Positions 45,601-55,800 of a DNA stretch of 64,000 nt are shown here, one piece after another (the first letter of the stretch is position 1; each line of letters begins with the position of its first letter). The notes below the pieces were generated by a model, which worked only from the letters and a program-made list of their open reading frames with translations, was not told where the DNA came from and did no database searches. The stretch comes from Branchiostoma floridae (lineage: Eukaryota > Chordata > Leptocardii > Amphioxiformes > Branchiostomatidae). A program made the position numbers and the translations under genes. The stretch spans positions 14,707,327 through 14,771,326 of the forward strand of contig NC_049996.1 of assembly GCF_000003815.2 (NCBI RefSeq), read 5' to 3'.

Positions 45601-48218
45601 TTACAATGGCAAAGGTATGTGTCCTCATTGAAAAGTTTTTTCCAAAACCTTAACAGTGTGCTTTTTCCTGATTCAGTGTGATTGGCTCTGAGTTCTTATA
45701 CTGGCCCCTGATTGGCTAGAAACTGTTCACTGCTTCTACTATGCACATGTCAATCAACAGCTTCTCCAAGGGGGGCAATGGAGGGGGGCTATTTTTCCAA
45801 AGACTGGAAAAAATGAGAACTCCTATATTTTGAGGTATAAATTATATATATTAATAACAGTCAAGAACTGTAATATCCAGTTGATTAAAAGAATGAGAAA
45901 AAAATGGCTCTTCACTTTATCTAAATCACAAAAACTGGTAGTTTTTAATCAAATGGTAAAATGTCGACAAAAACTTATGACCCCTTCCCCTTGGAGAAGT
46001 AGCTGATTGGTGCACGGCTCAAGACTTACTGAGGACGCCGTCAATATTGTTCTTCTGAAGGATAACTGCCGAACTGTCTGTCGGGTTCTCGAACAAAGTG
46101 GCCTGGGATCGAGTGGGAACAGAGGAGAGTGCATTCAGTGCAAAGAGCAGTGTGCACTGCACTGGGGGGAGGGGGGTGGTGTCACTGGTCACTGGTACTT
46201 TGTTGCTGCTGTTTTCTTGTTTGTTTGTGGATCTTAAAATTTGATGTGATAAATACTATTACCATTCATGAAGACTTGTCAGAGTATCCAAATTGTTACA
46301 ATTTGTGTCAAGTTTTTTCTTTGGTTTCAAAGAAAAAATCTCCGGAAATTTGACAGTACATTTTGAAAAATTTGTGGTATTTCAAGTTCACTGTTTCTGC
46401 AGTTACCTGACTTGCTGCAAACGCATTACACCAAATCATACGCCTGTCTTCCTTTCTGTGATACTACAGTGGTTTCAAATGCAAACTCAGAGATACTGCG
46501 AATGTTTGTTTTTTTCAGAGGACTGCAAAATTTATGTCCTGCAAGTGCAACTTTGACCAAATCTACAGTACTTTTGGAATACTCAGATTCAGTAGTTTGA
46601 AAGGAAAGAAAAGAACAACCCTCCAACAAACCACCACAAGTCACCCCACCAACCCAAGACCCTCACCAGTGCAGCATAGAGGACACAGCTACACCACAGA
46701 AACATGCCCGTTAAACTTACTCAGTACATCCTCGAGGTTGGAAATGGTCATAGGTACTGTCCTGGTGTCTGTTGGATTACCAAACAGAACGGCCTGCTTT
46801 GAGTAGGGGGAAAGAAAACATTGGTTAGAGACCCACTTGGAGTAGGGGGAGAGAAAACACTGGTTAGAGATCACCACTCTGGAATGTAATCCAAGAAAAA
46901 TGTTTTGTCTTTCCGTTCAAACAAGGGCGTTCAAACGAGGGCAGTGTACCTAAACATAACGTCAGATACCAGTACAGAGGTTTACTACTAATACTGGACC
47001 TATACCTGTGCAATTTGATAACGTAATTCGTAGTCTTCAACATCAAGTTTACAGAAATAGTGAATAGAATGTTCATTTGAACTTTGTTTAGAAAATATGT
47101 CATGCATGAAAAAGTGGGTACTCGACTTCCAAGAATCTTCCACTTATCGATTTGAAAATTTTCATTTTGTGTGTACACGTAACACCATTTCTGCTACTTT
47201 GATTTTATTGCTATTACATTTTTATTGCTGATCTTGAAAAACAAATTAATAAAACCAAAAAGAATGGTAATTTTATCAAAATTCACATTTCACATTTGCA
47301 GAAAAAGGTGAAAAGGTTTTTTTTTTTCAAAAGTCTTTCCCTCATGACAATATGTTCTTAGTGGAGCTTTCCTCAATATCNNNNNNNNNNNNNNNNNNNN
47401 NNNNNNNNNNNNNNNNNNNNNNNNNNNNNNNNNNNNNNNNNNNNNNNNNNNNNNNNNNNNNNNNNNNNNNNNNNNNNNNNCGAAAACTTTGGCCCGGAAA
47501 TACAACAAACTTTCCTAGAACTACAACATACCACCTGCACTGCCGTAACCAACAACAATATCTCTGGCATCTTCATGTAAAATTGTCGCTACTTGCAATA
47601 TCTGATCGATAAAATCGGATCGGAAGTATTAAGAATCAATGAATGATGTAATTGTAAATAATAGAAGACAACATCGCGTGCAGCTATTTTGGCCGGCCGC
47701 AAGAAAAATATCAGCGATTAAAAACGCTACACTCTATATTTTTCTTTGATGAAAAATATACTTTACAGATCAGACACATAGTTGTCGCTGTTTTTGCTTC
47801 ATTTGGAAAGATAAAATACAATCAGGTATGCAGGTGATCGTAAAACCATTTGTTGCTAAAAAGCTGACAGATCGAGGAAATTAGTGCCCCTCCCACACAC
47901 GCGTTCTTGGATTTTTGGACATCAATAAATCATTCGGCATTAGGCAATCTGATTTTAATAATAACCAAAGATAATAAACAGCTAAACATACCAGAAAATC
48001 TTACAGATCAAACATGCTAGAATATAGAGAGACTTGTGTGAACACATATGCTTGGTTGGAAAACAGGATTTTAAACCGGTTTGTTGTCCACAGTGTGTAT
48101 GCATCGCATACCCTCACATGAAACTATGATTTCATCACAAAAGATCACGCGATCTTACCAAATAGAAAAGAAAGAAGGTGAACTGGAAGCTCATAAGTCT
48201 CCTGGCCGCATCCATCAT
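33606..48218 (-). CDS. ERP44: ERp44, endoplasmic reticulum resident thioredoxin-fold protein
   Basis: ERp44 retains Ero1 and unassembled client proteins in the early secretory pathway through a mixed disulphide. Coding exons on the minus strand: 48218-48159 (leader, start chosen at ATG 48218), then one of 46793-46721 or 46102-46030, 44948-44909, 44511-44442, 41018-40982, 39678-39494, 39096-38981, 38682-38625, 37708-37592, 37127-37016, 36493-36352, 35926-35791, optional 35166-35002, 33716-33606. About 418 aa without the optional exon (human 406). Key features: FVNFYADW plus CRFS, the single-cysteine active site that defines ERp44; ISKYPTLKLFRNG and KREYRGQRS in the first thioredoxin domain; SGDNIIFRPP; KCVPLVREITFENGE; IDSFRHMYLF; LHSGKLHREFHHGPDP; C-terminal KDEL retrieval signal before TAA. 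A CAA run adds eight Gln at the end of exon 35926-35791. An alternative leader exon may be 47576-47535. Confidence 0.94.
33717..35001. other. Last ERP44 intron: MITE and tandem duplication
   Basis: 34499-34810 is an inverted-repeat MITE: the left end CACAGATCCCATTGCATACT and the reverse complement of the right end CACAGATTCCATTGCATGAT match over about 48 bases. 34260-34400 holds two copies of a roughly 66-bp unit containing CTTCAATGTGGTTTGGAAAA. The hydrophobic open frame on the plus strand at 34927-35202 is only the antisense of the cassette exon. Confidence 0.65.
35002..35166 (-). CDS. ERP44: Candidate in-frame cassette exon in the ERP44 C-terminal tail
   Basis: Between the last two recognised ERP44 exons, the minus strand has an acceptor (CTGTACAG/GCACC), 55 open codons, and a strong donor (AGTTCT/GTGAGT). 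Both borders are phase 0, the same as the flanking exons, so it can be included or skipped freely. The peptide is hydrophilic and rich in E, K, P, T and D (APNSEETPEKPEDPSKE, then KTTDAKASS-like end). It would lengthen the flexible tail that in human ERp44 gates the active site. A shorter similar start (APKSQDKPK then stop) lies just upstream in the intron. Predicted from splice signals and composition only. Confidence 0.6.
35700..35760 (+). mobile_element. LINE 3' UTR fragment in an ERP44 intron
   Basis: GCTGGTGTGTTACGCCGAAG and a tail of AGATACAGATACAG match the 3' UTR of the LINE at 1960-2190 (opposite strand there). It lies about 30 bases downstream of the donor of ERP44 exon 35926-35791. 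Confidence 0.6.
36494..37015. other. ERP44 intron with SINE remnant
   Basis: 36712-36840 contains a SINE-like segment with a degenerate B box (GGGTTGGAGTCC) and the shared phrase CTTGGAAAAGGCACTTA. Nothing else recognised. Confidence 0.45.
38866..38941. mobile_element. Very short pogo-like MITE in an ERP44 intron
   Basis: About 76 bp with ends GTTAGAAGCCAGTTAATTG and CAATTAAACGGCTTCTACTG, the same terminal family as the 2.9-kb element at 41470-44413 and the solitary end at 30599. Confidence 0.6.
41470..44413. mobile_element. 2.9-kb non-autonomous DNA transposon with pogo/Tigger-like ends
   Basis: The left end is CAGTGGAAGCCAGCTATTTG and the right end is the inverted complement of CAGTAGAAGTCGCTTATTAG, flanked by TA at 41468-41469 and 44414-44415. 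It fills most of the ERP44 intron between exons 44511-44442 and 41018-40982, ending only 28 bases from the donor-side exon. The interior has a GAAA microsatellite (43629-43656) and several short open frames but no recognisable transposase. A LINE tail (AATAAATAAATAAA..) lies just outside at about 41220-41413. Confidence 0.65.
44949..46029. other. ERP44 intron with an inverted-repeat element next to exon version b
   Basis: 45748-46013 is bounded by CAATCAACAGCTTCTCCAAG and the complementary CTTGGAGAAGTAGCTGATTG, a MITE-like pair of ends about 20 bases long. It stops 16 bases short of the version b exon. The remainder is AT-rich with no gene. Confidence 0.5.
46030..46102 (-). CDS. ERP44: ERP44 alternative second exon, version b
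   Basis: 73 bp, acceptor CCCAG/GCC, donor CTCA/GTAAGT; peptide ATLFENPTDSSAVILQKN then NIDGVL. It aligns with the human segment that ends NIDEIL just before VALVNFYADW and is the closer of the two versions to vertebrates. It starts in phase 0 and ends in phase 1. Confidence 0.8.
46721..46793 (-). CDS. ERP44: ERP44 alternative second exon, version a
   Basis: 73 bp, exactly the same length, phases and border motifs as 46030-46102 (AAAGCAG/GCC..CTGA/GTAAGT); peptide AVLFGNPTDTRTVPMTIS then NLEDVL, 12 of 24 residues identical to version b. Using both exons together would shift the frame, so only one can be used per mRNA. Confidence 0.75.
47381..47480. other. Assembly gap of 100 N in the ERP44 5' region
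   Basis: Exactly 100 N, a conventional placeholder for a gap of unknown size. It lies between the possible alternative first exon and the duplicated second exons, so further exon copies could be hidden here. Confidence 1.
47535..47576 (-). CDS. ERP44: Possible alternative first coding exon of ERP44
   Basis: ATG at 47576 opens MKMPEILLLVTAVQ, then a donor GCAG/GTGGTA in phase 0, which fits the phase-0 start of either second exon. It resembles the hydrophobic core of the human leader (LLLLVTWV). Alternatively it is an internal micro-exon (acceptor CCAGAG/ATATTG) following the 48218-48159 exon. The adjacent 100-N gap hides part of the context. Confidence 0.45.
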
Positions 48219-49812
48219 GGAATCGTGCGTTAAAAATCGTCAGAAATTCGAAGATTCTTCACACTTTTTCCTCAGGGCAAGACCCGGCCGCCGAACACTC
48301 CAATATGGCGTCTTTACCTCAATCCATGATGGCTTTTCTATCTAATCTACCTCCATCCATTCCTACCAAACTAATCCGTCTATAACCCAGTCATCATAAT
48401 CTATGCACTCATTTTAATACATTTAATCAGGTATTTTATTCAATGACATCAATAATCCGTGATTGTACAGAGAACCAAATCCTGTGAAATAGTGTTCTAT
48501 GGGAAATATCAGTAAAGCAGTTGCTATGTACGGTAAACTTCTATTAGACGATACCACAACTACAATGGGTGGTTAGTTCGAAGAAGAAAAATAAGTTTTG
48601 TTTACAAAATCCTAAGATTCCTTGTACTAAAAATTAAAGTATTTTCTTATTATCTAATATATTGATAAGATTTACTAATAGTCAGTTTTTTTCAGATATC
48701 CTCCTGAAAAAGACATATTTGAATCTTTAATTTCCCTAATTATGAATCGACTCGTCCAATTATAACCTTTGACATTCACCCGAGATACATCCCACAACAC
48801 CACACATCAAGTGTCAACTTTGCGTGAAAAATGAAATATTGCCCGAGGATATGTGATAATTTCGCCGTCACAACTCACGCAGGATGATCCACAGGATGTT
48901 TCTCACGTAGATAACGACTTTCTGTGTCTCCCGGAGTCCATTTTGTGAGTATAAAACTCCGTCTTTTTCTGCCGTTCTAAATCTTTTGGCATGCAACAGT
49001 TTATTTCCGATGTGAGAAGGCAAAACTACGTGAATGATTAGATTAATTTCCATTTAACACATAACAATGGCGTTGTGTAGTCATACTAAATACATTAGTC
49101 TTTATATAATAGTTTGTTCTGTCCCAGCAGAATTTGATTATGGGACATATTATTTCACAAGTTTTATGAATAATTTTTGATCAACAGCTGGTTTTGTGGC
49201 ATTTTGGTTTAGTTCTAGATTTGTCCTAGATAGCAACGACAGGATTGAGGCTTCAATTTGATCAGTAAAATGTCAGCACTATGGATGTATAATTACATTA
49301 CATTTCCTGTCAACTTTGGAGAGTCTTCATAGATTTGTTCTCTACTGCATATTATGTTGTGTTTTTTTTGTTGTTGTTGTTTTGTATATTTAAAGATTAA
49401 GTGAAGTATGTTAGTGAAAATTGGTAAGACTTAGTTCCAGCTTGAGTAGCAAAAAATCATGTTACAGCAAATATGTCAATGTTCAAGAAGTCAAATACAT
49501 AAACTGGTTGAACCATTGTAAAATTGAAAATGTTTACAGGGCTAGGGAGTTAATTTTGTGGTATAGAATTTTAAAAAAAGAAGTTGTATTGTTTGTGGTG
49601 TTTTTTTATAGTTTGTGGTTAAAACAAGGGATTAGAAGGGCAGAAGATGGAACAGAGATTAGCGCAGTCTATAAAGTCACAGTGAAAAACGTGAACAGAA
49701 ATTTAAAACCATCACAAACATATTTTCTTTTACAGTACATACATATCTTGAAACATTTGAAACTTGATTGTTGACTTTTCCCTATGATTTGGTTACAGGA
49801 GTTACATCATAG
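48219..49812. promoter_or_regulatory. Head-to-head ERP44/INVS promoter region
   Basis: The ERP44 start (48218, minus) and INVS start (49813, plus) diverge over 1.6 kb. 48270-48310 is locally CpG-rich (GACCCGGCCGCCGAACAC) and contains CCAATATGGCGTC, which resembles a CCAAT/YY1-type core promoter motif. No TATA box is evident. The INVS exon 1 acceptor (GGTTACAG, ending 49798) implies at least one untranslated upstream INVS exon, probably near 48.3 kb; I could not place it. Confidence 0.5.
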
Positions 49813-52800
49813 ATGGCGACCATGTTCGCACAGCCTGGGCCGTCTGGCATCGGAGCGACGGGCGAACGTAAAATCTCTGCCTCGTCGCTACGCCGGGAGC
49901 CAACCTCCGCCACACAGGTCCATGCTGCGGCTGTAAACGGCGACAAATCCATGCTACAGAAACTCATATTCGGTAAGACTATTTGTTCTGTTAGGTTGAC
50001 ATAAAGTGGTTTCAGTAAATAGCTTGTTAAATGACTGAATATCACAGTTCTTGATTCCCAACCATGGAGTTACTACAGTCGTTGTTGGAACGGTTGTAAC
50101 TCTTTGGTTGTAAATAAAGTGAATAAGAAACTGTGTTATCCTGAATAAGATATATAACAGAAACTGTGTTGTTGTGTCAGCTAATTAAAGTTGTACACGA
50201 AACCAGAAGAAGAAGTGTAATAGTTAGAGTGTGTATTCCAGAATTAAGAGTCTTGGGTTCAAACCTCGATGTTATGCCCTTTTCATGACTTTCCCCAGTT
50301 TAAACTCAAAGGTAGGTGATATTCCAAGCAGAATTCGTGACCCAGGGTGCTTCCCCTATTGGGTCAGTTAGTCCTCACTCTTACTGAGTGGAGAAAGTCT
50401 CAATCATGATAGAAGAGGTGCTGTTTCTGTCCTATTCATGTAACCTGTAACGTTGATTGAAGGGTGGCCTTCAGTTCTTGTTACACGGTGAAAACTGAGT
50501 TTTAAAAATCAGAAAACAATTGTCTGTGATCACCTTGAACGGCGTATGTTTCATGGACATGACCTACACATGAATAGCTACAGTGTATGTGATAATATGT
50601 GTAACACTGGTATGTGAAAGGTTTGGCAATTATTTTGTTTTAGTTTCCTTGTAATTTTGAGTAGCCATAGACATACACATACTAGTACCTGTGTTATTCA
50701 TTGATGACTTGTATATCTAACTGCTAATTACTATGAGTCACTGTCTGTGAGGTGTGAGGTCTTCACTACTAACTTCCATAAGAATGTCTACCAATCACAA
50801 TGTCTTGTTTTAATCAGATTACAATTGCGATCATCAGTTAGTATAATATGTGGTCAAATTTCCACTATTTCTGCCAAGAGTGCTGTTACTTTCCTCAGGA
50901 GTATAACTAGAGGCTAATTAACTATGTGTCGTAAACAATGCTGTGTGCCAAACAACAAATGAGCTAATACAGTAACTGGTTTTTCCAGTTTGTAGCCACA
51001 TGTAGGTACATATAGTACGATACTATGGGTACAATACAGTACTTAAAATGTCAATGGTCAAACTCAAAGGGCATATGTGTGTATGTTTACGAAAGAAGTG
51101 ACAAAATCCATTGTTATATCCTTGACAAAGTAACAGTACTATAGTTTAGATATATCTTCTTTGCAAAAGACAGTTTGTAGTATTACTTTTACAATTTAGG
51201 AGCTAAATAAATGTGTGCTCAGTTTCTGGAAGATTTGATTTAAATTTTTCACAGTTGGTTTGAGTTTGTGCAGTTCACCCCGCTCATATCTGCATTTGCA
51301 GAAGTCATTAGTACATTTACCATTACCATCAAGTTATACAAGCAACTGTCATATTTGATAAATGTCATAGCAGTGCGTGAATTGTGTTAGAAAATGTCAC
51401 GGGTGAAAGGGGTTGTTCTTTTGGGAATTTCACATTTTCGTTAATAAGTTATGATGTGTCATGAAAGAGTCTGATATGGTATTGTCTGTATAGTAACATA
51501 TGAATGGTGTCAATAAGCATGTCTGTTCATGTATGAACCCTTACTTCACAATTCAGTGTTATGGTATTGAAATTTCAAGTCTTGAAACCCTGACCTTGAA
51601 TAGCTCTCAACCCTTGTTACAGTTAGTATACAAAGAAAGGTCCATGATGAGTCTGATTACTTTTTTGAACACTTTTATTTGTATAGCTAACATACATGTA
51701 ATTCTGCTTGGGCTTAATTGTAAGGGGTTACATTTTTCATTATTCCGGAAAGAGTCATAGATAGTAAAATACAGTTGTTACAGACCTTTAGCCATTTGCC
51801 TTAAGTGTCAAATCTCTACACATAAAAAGAAACATACAAAGAAACGCTACCCAAAATATAACCTTCTTGGCGAAGGTAAAAACACACACTAACAAGAGAA
51901 GTTGTGATCCAGTATACGTGACGGAAACTATCAGTACTATCGACTTGAAAAATCATTATGCTGCACAGAATTTGAGGATGACTTCTTCACCTTTACCTTT
52001 CCAGCTAACCCAGAACTGATAGACAGCGGAGACCAGTTTGGCCGGACCCCCCTGATGTACTGTGTGTTAGCGGACAGACCTGAGTGTGCAGAAACACTGC
52101 TGAAGACTGGAGCTAATACATACCTTTACCTTTACCTTTCCAGCTAACCCAGAACTGATAGACAGTGGAGACCAGTTTGGCCGGACCCCCCTGATGTACT
52201 GTGTATTAGCAGACAGACCTGAGTGTGCAGAAACACTGCTGAAGACTGGAGCTAATACATACCTTCACCTTTACCATTCCAGCTAACCCAGAACTGATAG
52301 ACAGCGGAGACCAGTTTGGCAGGACCCCCCTGATGTACTGTGTGTTAGCGGACAGACCGGAGTGTGCAGAAACACTACTAAAGACTGGAGCTAATACATA
52401 CCTTTACCTTTCCAGCTAACCCAGAACTGATAGACAGCGGGGACCAGTTTGGCCGGACCCCCCTGATGTACTGTGTATTAGCAGACAGACCTGAGTGTGC
52501 AGAAACACTGCTGAAGACTGGAGCTAATACATACCTTCACCTTTACCATTCCAGCTAACCCAGAACTGATTGACAGCGGAGACCAGTTTGGTCGGACCCC
52601 CCTGATGTACTGTGTGTTAGCGGACAGACCTGAGTGTGCAGAAACACTGCTGAAGACTGGAGCTAATACATACCTTCACCTTTACCATTCCAGCTAACCC
52701 AGAACTGATTGACAGCGGAGACCAGTTTGGTCGGACCCCCCTGATGTACTGTGTGCTAGCGGACAGACCGGAGTGTGCAGAAACACTGCTGTAGACTGGA

Positions 52801-55800
52801 GCTAATAGTATACATACCTGTACCTTTACCTTTCCAGCTAACCCAGAACTGATAGACAGCGGAGACCAGTTTGGCCGGACCCCCCTGATGTACTGTGTAT
52901 TAGCGGACAGACCTGAGTGTGCAGAAACACTGCTGAAGACTGGAGCTAATACATACATTTATCTTTACCTTTCCAGCTAACCCAGAACTGATTGACAGCG
53001 GAGACCAGTTTGGCAGGACCCCCCTTGATGTACTGTGTGTTAGCGGACAGACCGGAGTGTGCAGAAACACTGCTGAAGACTGGAGCTAATACATACCTTT
53101 ACCTTTCCAGCTAACCCAGAACTGATAGACAGCGGAGACCAGTTTGGTCGGACCCCCCTGATGTACTGTGTGCTAGCGGACAGACCGGAGTGTGCAGAAA
53201 CACTGCTGTAGACTGGAGCTAATAGTATACATACCTGTACCTTTACCTTTCCAGCTAACCCAGAACTGATAGACAGTGGAGACCAGTTCGGCAGGACTCC
53301 CCTGATGTACTGTGTGTTAGCGGACAGACCTGAGTGTGCAGAAACACTGCTGAAGACTGGAGCTAATGTCAACAAGAAGGACCAGGGGGGAAGGACTGCA
53401 CTGCACTTAGCTGCACACAGGGTAAGCAGCTGTAACAGTATATCTTAGCTTGAAGGGGGTTCATCATCATATCGTTCCGTGCCAATACTGCAACCAGGCC
53501 ATGGCCTTCTCATTAGGTCCTGGTTGGAAGTTAAGGATGCATCTGGTACTGTAAATACAGAAATGTTCGCGGTGGATTAATGTTCGCGGTTTTCCCGGTG
53601 ACCACTTCACCACAAACTTAAATCCACCGCAAACATTTTTCTGTTGTGGTATTAGACTGCCGTCTGCGGTGTTACAGGGAACTTAAATCCACCGAGAAAA
53701 GTCCCTTTTCCCGCTACCGCGAACTTAAATCCCCGGGAACTTAAATGCATTTACAGTATTGTATTTGCCGACTACTCTCTTTGCAGCCATTGGCTGAATC
53801 ACAAGGGTCTGAAGTGAGCTGCCATTTGGCACCACTCAGGTGACCTAATACTGTAGCTGTGGTAATAGGTCGGTAATAGCCATATAATAAAACAATGGTG
53901 TTTTTATAGAAGTTTGTTACGTCAATGAAGATTAGGCATCCAGGTAATAAGATATGTCAAAAAGCAGTTACTTTTTGGCATACAGTGGCTTGTATTAGGA
54001 CAGAAAGCAACCCAGGACAAACTTCATGTTTGTTTTCGCACAGGGTAACTTCCGCTGTTTGAAACTGATGATCTCCAAGGGTGCAAACTGGAGAGAGAGA
54101 GACAAGGAGGCAGTGACGGCCCTGCATCTGGCCACTAAACACAAGAGCCCCAAACTGGTGGCCTTATTGTTAAAACAGATGGAGCCAGGGGATGTGGACA
54201 TGCAAGATGAAAACAAGGTCAGATTCACACACATACTTTTCGGTTTATCATCTACATAGATTGTCACAGTGCATTTCAAACTGGAAAATTTCCTGGAGCT
54301 TACATTGAAGGTTTCATGTAAGATGTACAGGTGTGCATATATTTTGTTACAGACATTCATTTGCTTTGTATGCTAGACAACATTTTTGTGTATCATTCAC
54401 AATAAAGATTATTTGTTGTTCCACAGAGAACGGCCCTTCATTGGAGTGCTTCATATGGGAATGCAGAACACGTCAAAACCCTCATCAAGCATGTGAGTAT
54501 CTTGCCTTGTTTTTGTTAAAAACATTGAATTATTTTATGTTGTACTGTACTGTATACACAGCCACAGGGCTAAAAAACTTTTGTCTATAAAATTACCTAC
54601 ACCACCATACTTGAAAAGGACACTTTTAAAACTATGGACCAATCTGCTAATCATTTAGAAGCCATTTAAATTCCATACTATAGTCAACATTTCATAATTA
54701 AGTGGTAACATAATTACAGATCGTGTTACACTTATTACTAGCAGATGAAACTGATCAATATTGTTATAAAAGCATTTGAATGACAAAACGTCTTGTGTTG
54801 TTTGCAGGATTTTAACATTGGCATCCCGGATACAGCCGGGAAGACTCCCCTGCACTGGGCAGCCAGCAGTAAGGACCCCTCTGCTGTACAGGCTGTCAAA
54901 TACTTACTGGTGAGACATTTTTTCTCTTTAACTGTAGAAGTCTTAGGGAAGGTTAGAAACTGGCTTCACCGTGAGTATGTATGCAACATTTTAAGGGTTA
55001 ATGAGGCTACGAGTTGTGAAGGGTTACAAATGCATGTCGGCTTTCAAGTACCTACTGGTGAGATGTGTTTCTGTGTCAGCTGTTTAACCATAGAAGTATC
55101 AAGCTTGTGTAGGAACTGTCTTTATCATCAGTACATAATGGTTTGAAGGATAAAGAGGAACCATAGATATAGTGTAATCTTACAACTGTTGTTTTTCGAA
55201 AATACCATGATCACAATTTTGTATTTTGCCTGCTTCGTATTAGGATGCAGTAATGGTGAGTCTTAAGCTATCAAAGAGTTTTCAGATTTTATAGGAAAAG
55301 CTTGCTGTCCTTTTTGTATCAGTTGATACGGTAGATGTCATTTTGAATGTTCTTGCCAAGTTTATAATACCAGAATTAACCATCTGAAAGAAGAACAGAA
55401 TGAAATCCTTAAAATAACTCTCTGTCTTAGCCTTTGTAGATACCAAAATTTCACATTTTGCTCTTTCCCCCCTTCCTACAGGAGGCAGCTCCGAGTGTGA
55501 TCAACTGGCAGGACTACGAGGGTCGGACAGCCCTGCACTTAGCTGTGGCTGACGGCAATGAGAAAGTCGTGGATGTGCTGGTTAGTAGTTACACCCTAGA
55601 TCAAGCTACTTCATGAACATAGTGTGGAAATATTACTGCAAATGATGAAGTTTTTCCAGCAACTTAATGTTTGTTTGTTTTTGCAGTGACCTCTTCACTG
55701 CAAGCTGTCTTACCTACCCCGTTCTTTCAGCCATGAATTAAAAATCACAGTGAACACTTTTTTTTTCCTTAAGGGTAAAAGATAGTCCTTTAACCTTATT

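Noticed and set aside
52617-53375. Minus-strand open frames over the INVS exon 2 array
   Set aside because: Antisense of the repeated ankyrin-coding sequence; they repeat with the same period.
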